A DNA stretch of 7,522 nt from CAYJOG01 sp964371695 [NCBI: uncultured bacterium] (GTDB lineage Bacteria > CAYJOG01). The stretch spans positions 1 through 7,522 of the forward strand of contig CAYJOG010000130.1 of the NCBI GenBank assembly GCA_964371695.1, written 5' to 3'. Positions 1-5,380 of this stretch are shown here, piece after piece (the stretch's first letter is position 1; the number at the start of each line of letters is the position of its first letter). The position numbers and the translations under genes were made by a program. The notes under the pieces were generated by a model that saw nothing but the letters and a program-made list of their open reading frames with translations, did no database searches and had not been told where the DNA came from.

Positions 1-1
1 C

Positions 2-1027
2 ACCGCCCCTTGCGGCCCGTGCAGCGAAATTTTTGTGGACATGGGACCGGCGGACACCTGGGGAGACAAAAACTTCACAGTGGAGAAAGACGACGACCGT
101 TTTCTGGAAATCTGGAATCTGGTGTTCATGCAGAACCTGCGCAAGGGGCCGCCGCCGGACAACCTCAGTCCCCTTCCCAGCAAGAACATCGACACCGGCA
201 TGGGACTGGAACGCGTGACCTGTGTGCTGAACGGCGTGGCCACCAACTATGAAACCGACCTGTTCATGGTGCTGATTGAAGACGCCTGCCAGCGCCTGGG
301 GGCGGCCTATGGCCAGGACGGCGAAACCGACGTGGCGCTGCGGGTGATGGCCGATCACCTGCGGGGCGCAGCGTTTCTCATCGCCGATGGTGTGATTCCC
401 ACCAACGAGGGCCGGGGGTATCTCCTGCGTCGCATCATCCGCCGGGCGGTGCTCAAGGCCTATCAACTGGGCGCCCGCGAGCCGGTGCTCTGCCAGATGG
501 TGCCCGCTTTGGTCAAGAACATGGGCGGGCACTTCCGTGAACTCGTCACCCGCCAGCAGGCCATCACCCGTGCGCTGGCGAGTGAAGAAGACCGTTTTCT
601 CAGCACCCTGCGCCGGGGGCTGGACCTGTTTCACCATCAGGCCGCCGCGCTTTCGGCGGGGGGGGAACTGTCGGGCGAAAAGGCTTTTTCGCTCTATGAC
701 ACCTTTGGGTTTCCGCTGGAGCTGACGCAGGAATTGCTGGAGAAAGAAGGCAAGTCGGTGGACCTGGCCGGTTTTGAGGCCGCCATGACACAGCAGCGCG
801 AGCGCGCCCGCGCCGCCAGCGTGATGCGCGAGGCGCTGTTTGACGAAGGGGCGGAACTGCTGGGCGATTTGCTGCGCCGCCACGGCGAAACACGCTTCAC
901 CGGTTATGACACGCTGAGCGGCGAGGCCCGTGTGCTGGCGCTGATCAAAGACGGCAAACCGGCGGACGCCCTGAACGCTGGTGAAAACGGCTGGGCGGTG
1001 GTGGACGCCACGCCCTGTTACGCCTAA
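2..1027 (+). CDS. alaS: Alanyl-tRNA synthetase, N-terminal part (5' partial, ends at an in-frame TAA)
   Basis: This is the class II catalytic and tRNA-recognition part of AlaRS, which attaches alanine to tRNA-Ala in the cytoplasm. The frame is open from the left edge, so the start and roughly the first 160 residues (by comparison with E. coli AlaRS, about 875 aa) lie outside. Visible in order: T-A-P-C-G-P-C-S-E-I at the edge (the family usually has T-G-P), class II motif 3 as D-T-G-M-G-L-E-R, the A-D-H-L-R-G-A-A-F-L-I-A-D-G-V block followed by G-Y-L-L-R-R-I-I-R-R-A-V, and L-Y-D-T-F-G-F-P. It gives 341 residues and stops after T-P-C-Y-A, where the family reads T-P-F-Y-A-E-S-G-G-Q. The continuation is in the same frame downstream. 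Taken alone, the product would have the aminoacylation core but no complete editing domain. An 8-G run at 658-665 is in frame. Identity is certain; whether the stop is real is not. Confidence 0.95.
   Translation, partial: TAPCGPCSEIFVDMGPADTWGDKNFTVEKDDDRFLEIWNLVFMQNLRKGPPPDNLSPLPSKNIDTGMGLERVTCVLNGVATNYETDLFMVLIEDACQRLGAAYGQDGETDVALRVMADHLRGAAFLIADGVIPTNEGRGYLLRRIIRRAVLKAYQLGAREPVLCQMVPALVKNMGGHFRELVTRQQAITRALASEEDRFLSTLRRGLDLFHHQAAALSAGGELSGEKAFSLYDTFGFPLELTQELLEKEGKSVDLAGFEAAMTQQRERARAASVMREALFDEGAELLGDLLRRHGETRFTGYDTLSGEARVLALIKDGKPADALNAGENGWAVVDATPCYA
1025..1027 (+). other. alaS: In-frame TAA inside alaS, at the conserved Glu of Y-A-E-S-G-G-Q
   Basis: The codons read tac gcc TAA agc ggg ggt cag. 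The residues on both sides match the family, and only the Glu codon is replaced. GAA to TAA needs one G-to-T change. No frameshift is involved, because upstream and downstream parts share a frame. It may be a sequencing or consensus error, a true nonsense mutation, or a read-through site. Confidence 0.95.
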
Positions 1028-1048
1028 AGCGGGGGTCAGGCGAGCGAC

Positions 1049-2149
1049 GTGGCCACGGCGCACCACGACAGCGCCGTGGTGGAACTCACCGGCGTCAAAA
1101 AAGCCGTGGACAAACTGGTGCTGCACGGCCTGCACGTGAAAGACGGCGTGGTGAAGACGGGCGAAAATCTGGTGCTGAAGGTAGACGCCGCGCACCGGCG
1201 CAGCACCCAGGCCAACCACACCGCCACCCACCTGCTGCACGCCGCGCTGCGCCGCCACCTGGGAGACCACGTGCAGCAGGCGGGCAGTTATGTCGGCCCC
1301 GACAAACTGCGGTTCGACTTCAGCCACCATCAGGGCCTGGGGGCAGAAGAACTCAGCGCCATCGAGGACGACGTGAACAGCGCGATCTCCGACGCCGCGC
1401 CGGTTTTCACCCACGTCGAAAACATCGAGGCCGCCCAAAAGCGCGGGGCCATGATGATTTTTGGCGAAAAATATGGCGACGTGGTGCGGGTGGTGGATGT
1501 GCCGGGACTGAGCATGGAGTTTTGTGGCGGCACACATGTGGCCAACATCGAGCAGATCGGCCTGTTCGCCTTCACGGCAGAGGGCAGCATCGGCAGCGGC
1601 ATTCGCCGTGTGGAGGCCGTGACGGGCGAAGCGGCGCGGCGGCTTTTGCTGGGCCGCTCGCGGGTGCTCAGGGTGCTGGAATCAGAACTCAAGGCCCAGC
1701 CAGAGGAAATCCCGGAACGCCTGATCGCCCTGCGTGAAGAACAGAAAACGCTCAGCAGGGAAATCAAGCGCCTGCGCCCCATGGAGGTGCAGAGCGCCAT
1801 TGAAAAGGAACGGCAGAAAACCCCCGGCACGCTGGTGATCCTGAACTGGAAAAACAAACCGGTGGACGCCTTACGGGAAATGGGCGGCGCGGTGAATCAG
1901 CTTGCCGAAGCCACGGTGCTGGCGCAGCTTTCAGAAGAAGGCGGCTTGTTGAGTCTGGTGATTTCGGCCAACAAGGCTGCGCAAAAAGAGGGCCTTGGTG
2001 CGGACAGGTTTCTGTCGGCGGTGAAGGAACTTTTTGGCGGCAAGGGGGGCGGCTCGTCGGCTTTTGCCCAGACCGGCGCGGCGGGTGTGGACACCGCCGC
2101 CGTGACCCAGGCCCTGCGGGATGCGGGAATGACGCCAACTTGCAGGTAA
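1049..2149 (+). CDS. alaS: Alanyl-tRNA synthetase, C-terminal part: editing and C-Ala domains
   Basis: This is the rest of alaS in the same frame as the upstream part. Homology begins at 1028 with S-G-G-Q, directly after the TAA. The start given here (GTG 1049) is only the first possible re-initiation codon and has no good SD, just GGGGGT and CAGG nearby. The editing domain hydrolyses Ser- and Gly-tRNA-Ala. Its zinc ligands are present: H-T-A-T-H (His codons 1217 and 1229) and C-G-G-T-H (Cys 1523, His 1535). R-F-D-F-S-H and R-R-V-E-A-V-T-G are also present. A charged helical stretch (about 1690-1850) and a glycine-rich C-Ala domain with G-G-K-G-G-G-S-S-A-F-A-Q follow. The gene ends in tandem stops TAA TGA (2147-2152). 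Both parts plus the stop position make about 715 residues, matching full AlaRS minus its missing N-terminus. A polypeptide begun at 1049 would lack the first strand of the editing barrel. Confidence 0.93.
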   Translation: MATAHHDSAVVELTGVKKAVDKLVLHGLHVKDGVVKTGENLVLKVDAAHRRSTQANHTATHLLHAALRRHLGDHVQQAGSYVGPDKLRFDFSHHQGLGAEELSAIEDDVNSAISDAAPVFTHVENIEAAQKRGAMMIFGEKYGDVVRVVDVPGLSMEFCGGTHVANIEQIGLFAFTAEGSIGSGIRRVEAVTGEAARRLLLGRSRVLRVLESELKAQPEEIPERLIALREEQKTLSREIKRLRPMEVQSAIEKERQKTPGTLVILNWKNKPVDALREMGGAVNQLAEATVLAQLSEEGGLLSLVISANKAAQKEGLGADRFLSAVKELFGGKGGGSSAFAQTGAAGVDTAAVTQALRDAGMTPTCR

Positions 2150-2160
2150 TGACAAGCCCC

Positions 2161-2201
2161 AAAGGAGAGAGGGAGCGATGTCGGGTTGCAGAGACCTGTG
2201 A
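2161..2201 (+). other. SD-like purine tract and 7-codon mini-ORF in the alaS 3' gap
   Basis: After the tandem stops of alaS comes AAAGGAG (2161-2167), then GGGAG (2171-2175), then ATG at 2178. The frame reads M-S-G-C-R-D-L and stops at TGA 2199-2201. The SD-like tract is stronger than that of most genes here, yet nothing of length follows. It could be the remnant start of a lost gene, a leader peptide, or chance. I assign no function. Confidence 0.3.
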
Positions 2202-2210
2202 AACAGGCTC
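2191..2210. terminator. Stem-loop between convergent alaS and the pilin-like gene (weak terminator candidate)
   Basis: GAG and CCTGT (2191-2199, with A2194 bulged) pair with ACAGG and CTC (2203-2210) around a GAA loop, giving 8 bp. The hairpin touches the stop codon of the minus-strand gene (2210-2212) and lies between two converging genes, where a bidirectional terminator is expected. There is no T-tract on either side, so intrinsic termination would be weak. Confidence 0.35.
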
Positions 2211-3958
2211 TACGGTGTGGCGTAATTGGTGTGGGTTTTGAAGCGCATGCGGAACTTGTAAGTGCCCGCCCCCAGCGCCACGTTGGCTTCGTACTGGTGA
2301 TAACCCTGCGCAAGCTGGGCGCGCATTTCGGCGGCGGGGCTGCTGACCTGTGTGGTGTTGGTGATGATGTCGGCGTTGATGGCGGTCCAGCCTGCGCCGG
2401 CGTGCGTGTTCCAGCAGGCGCTGGAATCTTCGCAGTATTCAATGGCGAATTCACGGTCGGCGTCGTTGTCCACGTCAAACTCCCGCAGGTTGGCGAACTT
2501 GACCCGCACGGTGCGGGCGCCGGGCAGCACCAGATGCTGCGTGTTCTCAAGCCACCACCGGTCGCCCAGGGCTTTCTGGCCGCTTACCTCAAACGAGGCC
2601 AGCACACCGCCGCTGGCGTTGCCGTTGGCGTCAATGCTGGGCAGCAGCACCGCCTGTTCCCGCAACGTGCCAGAGCCAGAAATAGTCTCGCCAATACGCC
2701 GGTGTGTGAGGCCCAGATAACTGCTGCTCAGACTGCCACTGTCCGAGAGAATCCAGCCGTGGGCGTTGCCCAGTGTGTCTGACTGGCTGAGGTTCACGCT
2801 GTTGTTGCCCCATTCAAAGTCTTCATACACCAGCGTGCCATAACGCATGTAATCCTCGCAGGCGGTGAAGCCGCTGGCCGCCCCTGGCCAAGCCACATCG
2901 GCGCAGCCGGACATGCCGTAGGTTTTCTGGTCGTAGCCGCCACTGAGGGGGTCCTCCAGCAAAAACTCGCCAGTTCGTTCGATGTCCGCCGGCAACGAGC
3001 CATTGGTGGCCACCGTGTTGGTGAGCATGGTGACAGGGAAGGACCGCTTGGCGGGGTTCAGGCTGCCCGCCGCGTTGGCCAGAATCATGCGTTCCCCCGG
3101 CTCGAGCGTGCGGTTGGGCAGGGCAATGGAAATGGAAACGCCCGTGCTGGCCGGTGTGTAGTGCAGAATCATGGTGTTCAGGTTCACCGACACGCTGAGG
3201 GGGTTGAGGATTTCCACATAGTCATCGGTGGTGGTTTCGTACATCACCTCGCTGATAACCAGATTGGCCGCCCCCCTGCCCTGGTTGCGCAGGGCGATGT
3301 CGGCCTGCAAGGGGGGCATGGTGGCGCACTCGCGCACGTTGGGTTTGGCCTCCAGGCGCAGCACGTCGGCGGTGGCGATGTGGCTGGCGCTGACAAACCC
3401 GCTGGTGCTCACGGCAAACAGGTTGATGGCGAATCCATAGAGGTTGCGGGCTAGGGGCAGCGCCCCGGTGGGCAGGGCAGGCTCGGTGCCAGTGATCGGT
3501 GTGTGGGCGCCAACGAATGTATTATGCGCCGCTACGCCGCCGGGGTCGGTGACTGGGTTGCTGGGGAAATCGTAATAAAAAAGGTCGCCCCCCCCCGAAA
3601 CCGTCACCGACGGGCTGTAATAAACCAGCCGCAGGCTGCCGCTGAGGGTTTGATAGGTCAACCATTTGACATCGCCGTCGTCTACCGTGCCATAGGCCGC
3701 CGCGCCGCCGCCGGGGTGGGTGCCGGGGTCCACGTTCAACACCGTGCCCGCCTGGGACATTTCCAGCATCACGCGGTCAAATACCACGCCAAACTGGCCC
3801 TGCACCACTTGACACTGGCGGCTGGTGCGCAGGGTGCGGATGCCGTCGCGCAGGGGCAGATAAACCGCCACCGACACCGTGGAAAGCATGGCCATGACCA
3901 CCACCAGCTCGATCAGGGTGAACGCCGCATAACCCAAAGAGGCTTTTTGCCTTCTCAT
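2210..3958 (-). CDS. Prepilin-like protein with a lamin-tail-like domain and a C-terminal beta-rich module (582 aa)
   Basis: The predicted product is a surface or periplasmic pseudopilin-like protein. From the chosen start, a 12-residue basic leader is followed by F-T-L-I-E-L-V-V-V-M (residues 13-22) and a single hydrophobic helix to about residue 33, the type IV prepilin class III signature with Glu at +5. The residue before Phe is Ala, not the usual Gly. Residues 35-230 resemble GspJ/PilW-type minor pilins. Residues about 232-300 (N-L-V-I-S-E-V-M-Y-E through D-D-Y-V-E-I-L-N-P to L-E-P-G-E-R-M-I-L-A) match the lamin-tail pattern. From about 370 a new module starts with Y-E-D-F-E-W-G and contains an Asp-rich D-V-D-N-D-A-D. 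Six cysteines lie in the mature part. A 9-G run (3588-3596 on the plus strand) encodes S-G-G-G near residue 121. ATG 3958 is preferred over ATG 4048 because it gives a normal short leader, has GAGG upstream, and avoids overlapping the YIP1 gene. It is probably the last gene of a minus-strand operon. Role inferred: pilus-tip or secretion-associated adhesin or cell-wall-contact protein. Confidence 0.85.
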   Translation of the reverse strand: MRRQKASLGYAAFTLIELVVVMAMLSTVSVAVYLPLRDGIRTLRTSRQCQVVQGQFGVVFDRVMLEMSQAGTVLNVDPGTHPGGGAAAYGTVDDGDVKWLTYQTLSGSLRLVYYSPSVTVSGGGDLFYYDFPSNPVTDPGGVAAHNTFVGAHTPITGTEPALPTGALPLARNLYGFAINLFAVSTSGFVSASHIATADVLRLEAKPNVRECATMPPLQADIALRNQGRGAANLVISEVMYETTTDDYVEILNPLSVSVNLNTMILHYTPASTGVSISIALPNRTLEPGERMILANAAGSLNPAKRSFPVTMLTNTVATNGSLPADIERTGEFLLEDPLSGGYDQKTYGMSGCADVAWPGAASGFTACEDYMRYGTLVYEDFEWGNNSVNLSQSDTLGNAHGWILSDSGSLSSSYLGLTHRRIGETISGSGTLREQAVLLPSIDANGNASGGVLASFEVSGQKALGDRWWLENTQHLVLPGARTVRVKFANLREFDVDNDADREFAIEYCEDSSACWNTHAGAGWTAINADIITNTTQVSSPAAEMRAQLAQGYHQYEANVALGAGTYKFRMRFKTHTNYATP

Positions 3959-3974
3959 CCGCCTCAACCATGAT

Positions 3975-3995
3975 ACCCCGAAATCGGGGTTTTTT
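3975..3995 (+). terminator. Hairpin plus T6, intrinsic terminator-like on the plus strand
   Basis: ACCCCG (3975-3980) and CGGGGT (3985-3990) form a perfect 6-bp stem with an AAAT loop, followed by six T (3990-3995). This is terminator-like only for plus-strand RNA, but both neighbouring genes are on the minus strand. In the minus-strand transcript the same hairpin is preceded by A6 and ends about 16 nt before the pilin-like ATG, so it could also act as an intercistronic stability or translation element. Confidence 0.5.
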
Positions 3996-4013
3996 AACAG
4001 TGGGTTGATAAAT

Positions 4014-4028
4014 GGCCTGTAATAGGCC
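4014..4028 (-). other. Intercistronic stem-loop just after the YIP1-family gene stop
   Basis: GGCCT (4014-4018) and AGGCC (4024-4028) form a 5-bp GC-rich stem with a 5-nt loop, 3 nt beyond the YIP1-family stop codon in the minus-strand transcript. The sequence after it is only moderately T-rich (ATTTATC). With the hairpin at 3975-3990 it occupies the 73-nt gap before the pilin-like gene. It may tune read-through or RNA processing; function is inferred. Confidence 0.3.
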
Positions 4029-4031
4029 GCT

Positions 4032-4631
4032 TTAGCCGCTGGGCACAATGCCCAGGATGGTCATGGCGAAACTGAAGGGGATCCACACACAAATGCCCAC
4101 AAAAAAGAAGAACACCGCCAGCATCAGCATGGCCAGCAGCCACGCCACCAGCACCTCCAGCACCGACAGGTCATAAAACCGCCTCAGCGTGTCCATATAT
4201 ATCAGGTAGCCATAAATGGCCGAAAGGCCAAAGGTGATGGGCCAGAAGGCGAACAGGCCATAAACATAAGCGGTGGCCTGATAGGCAAACCGGGGGTTGT
4301 TCACGCCGCTGAAAAAGGCGCACACCCGGTTGATGAATCCGGCGGTGAGCTTGATGGCCCACAGGCCCACCAGCAGGTTGAGGGCAAAATAGGCCAGGGC
4401 CATGAGGGGGGCCTTGGGGCTGAGATAAAACTTGCCCATGTTCCAGAACAGCGTGATGAGGGCGCTCTGCAGGGCGGCGGCGATCAGCGCGTAGTCAAAG
4501 GCCGGGAACCACTCTTCGGTGTCCAGCGTTTTGAAAAACGCCCTGGGACGCAGGGCGATGGCCCGGAACGTCGCCACGAGCAGCAAGAGCGGACTGTTGA
4601 CCGGCGCGGGGGAAGCCACCATCCAAATCAT
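4032..4631 (-). CDS. YIP1-family integral membrane protein (199 aa)
   Basis: This is a polytopic inner-membrane protein resembling bacterial YIP1-domain (Pfam Yip1) proteins. The N-terminus has F-R-A-I-A-L-R-P-R-A-F-F-K-T-L (about residues 23-37), the R-P/P-x-x-F-F element that typically opens such proteins. Hydrophobic segments follow at roughly 46-66, 74-98, 117-145 and 153-185, giving four or five membrane spans. An F-x-x-x-x-A-x-A-Y-V-Y-G stretch in the middle resembles the family's A-Y-A-x-x-P region. No catalytic residues are visible. ATG 4631 is the longest start; ATG 4622 (M4) is almost as likely, and neither has a clear SD. It lies 50 nt downstream of the methyltransferase and 73 nt upstream of the pilin-like gene on the same strand, suggesting co-transcription. 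The function of bacterial YIP1 proteins is largely unknown; a part in membrane or envelope organisation is only an inference. Confidence 0.75.
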   Translation of the reverse strand: MIWMVASPAPVNSPLLLLVATFRAIALRPRAFFKTLDTEEWFPAFDYALIAAALQSALITLFWNMGKFYLSPKAPLMALAYFALNLLVGLWAIKLTAGFINRVCAFFSGVNNPRFAYQATAYVYGLFAFWPITFGLSAIYGYLIYMDTLRRFYDLSVLEVLVAWLLAMLMLAVFFFFVGICVWIPFSFAMTILGIVPSG

Positions 4632-4659
4632 CCCAGACTCTGTTTCAAAAAGCCAATGC

Positions 4660-4677
4660 CGGGTGGCCGGACACCCG
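4660..4677 (-). other. Intercistronic hairpin after the methyltransferase stop
   Basis: CGGGTG (4660-4665) pairs with CACCCG (4672-4677) around a 6-nt loop. In the minus-strand RNA it starts a few nt after the methyltransferase stop, and a T5 run follows only after about 9 nt, so it is at best an attenuator or weak terminator. Partial termination would lower expression of the two downstream genes. Confidence 0.35.
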
Positions 4678-4681
4678 TTGA

Positions 4682-5356
4682 TTAACCCACCGGCACGGCG
4701 GTGAAACGCCGCATGGGGAACGCGGGCAGGCCGTCGGCGAAAATCTGAAAGGCGCTTACGTCCCGCAGTTCAAAACCATTCTCTCGCAAAACCGCCTCGG
4801 TGCGGCGGTTCATGTGGCAGCCCTGGCCGTTGAGGTGCAGCCACACCGGGTTCAGCAGGTCCATGAAAAAACCCGACACCGGGTCATCGCTGCGCACGTG
4901 TTCGATCAGGCGCACCTCGCCGCCGGGCCTGAGCACGCGCCGCACCTCGCTCAGGGCGGTGGGCACGTCTTGCACGCTGCACAGCACCAGCGAAATCACC
5001 ACGGCGTCAAAGGCGCTGTCTTCAAAGGGCAGTGACTCGACCCGGCCTGTGTGCAGATTGATGCTGGCGGTGCTCTGCCCAGCGCGCACGCGGGCTTTGG
5101 CCAGAAAGGCGTCGTCTGTTTCAATGGCGTCCACCACCACGTCGGCGGGGTAGTGGCTGAACATCAGCCCCGTGCCGCAGCCCACCTCCAGCACGCGGCC
5201 CCGCAACCCCTCGGCCAGGGCGCTGCGGTGGTGGGCAAAACCGGCTTCGTCGCTGCGGGCCATGAGCAGGTCATACAAGTCCTCCTGCGGGTGCTGGGCC
5301 TTGAGCCGCAGCGTGGCAGGCGCGTGGGATAAAAAGTGGGCGACCTCTTTGAGCAT
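4682..5356 (-). CDS. METTL7-like class I SAM-dependent methyltransferase (224 aa)
   Basis: This is a Rossmann-fold methyltransferase using S-adenosylmethionine. Motif I is V-L-E-V-G-C-G-T-G (residues 55-63). The acidic residue after strand 2 is in D-A-I-E-T-D-D (about 76-82). Motif II/post-II reads F-D-A-V-V-I-S-L-V-L-C-S-V, followed by E-V-R-R-V-L-R-P-G-G and I-E-H-V. The later L-N-P-V-W plus G-C-H-M-N-R-R-T pattern matches the METTL7 (TMT1) group, which reads D-P-x-W, G-C-x-L-T-R there, rather than UbiE. Human members methylate alkyl thiols; the bacterial substrate here is unknown. There is no obvious membrane anchor. ATG 5356 is chosen because the fold begins soon after it; upstream extension would run through the divergent hydrolase gene. 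No SD precedes it, and a TAACAT hexamer ends 7 nt before the ATG, consistent with a leaderless mRNA. It is the first gene of a probable operon with the YIP1 and pilin-like genes. Confidence 0.85.
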   Translation of the reverse strand: MLKEVAHFLSHAPATLRLKAQHPQEDLYDLLMARSDEAGFAHHRSALAEGLRGRVLEVGCGTGLMFSHYPADVVVDAIETDDAFLAKARVRAGQSTASINLHTGRVESLPFEDSAFDAVVISLVLCSVQDVPTALSEVRRVLRPGGEVRLIEHVRSDDPVSGFFMDLLNPVWLHLNGQGCHMNRRTEAVLRENGFELRDVSAFQIFADGLPAFPMRRFTAVPVG

Positions 5357-5363
5357 GAGGCAA

Positions 5364-5373
5364 ATGTTACACT
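5364..5373. promoter_or_regulatory. Overlapping divergent -10 elements (candidate bidirectional leaderless promoter)
   Basis: The intergenic gap is only 24 bp (5357-5380). On the plus strand TGtTACACT (5365-5373) is an extended -10 with 4 of 6 matches to TATAAT, ending 7 nt before the hydrolase ATG (5381). On the minus strand TAACAT (5369 to 5364) also has 4 of 6 matches and ends 7 nt before the methyltransferase ATG (5356). Neither gene has an SD. No convincing -35 was seen on either side. Confidence 0.45.
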
Positions 5374-5380
5374 GGCCGCC

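Noticed and set aside
658-665. 8-G run in alaS as a phase-variation switch
   Set aside because: alaS is essential housekeeping, and the frame is intact on both sides, so switching makes no sense; it is chance in GC-rich DNA.
1025-1027. Genome-wide reassignment of TAA to Glu
   Set aside because: alaS itself, the YIP1 gene and the methyltransferase all end at TAA in the expected places, and TAG and TGA also end genes here.
1330-2550. Long minus-strand open frames across alaS and the pilin-like gene (1330-1857, 1897-2550)
   Set aside because: Arg/Ser/Pro-rich translations without motifs, antisense to well-supported genes; typical GC-rich shadows.
3503-3973. 156-codon plus-strand frame ending just before the plus-strand terminator-like hairpin
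   Set aside because: Tempting because of the hairpin, but the His/Ala/Gln-rich composition, lack of an SD and position antisense to the pilin N-terminus point to a shadow frame.
3959-4048. Start of the pilin-like gene at ATG 4048
   Set aside because: It would give a 42-residue leader that overlaps the YIP1 gene and runs through a hairpin; ATG 3958 gives a normal 12-residue leader with GAGG upstream.
5336-5380. Earlier hydrolase start at 5336
   Set aside because: It would overlap the start of the divergent methyltransferase and add residues not needed by the fold.
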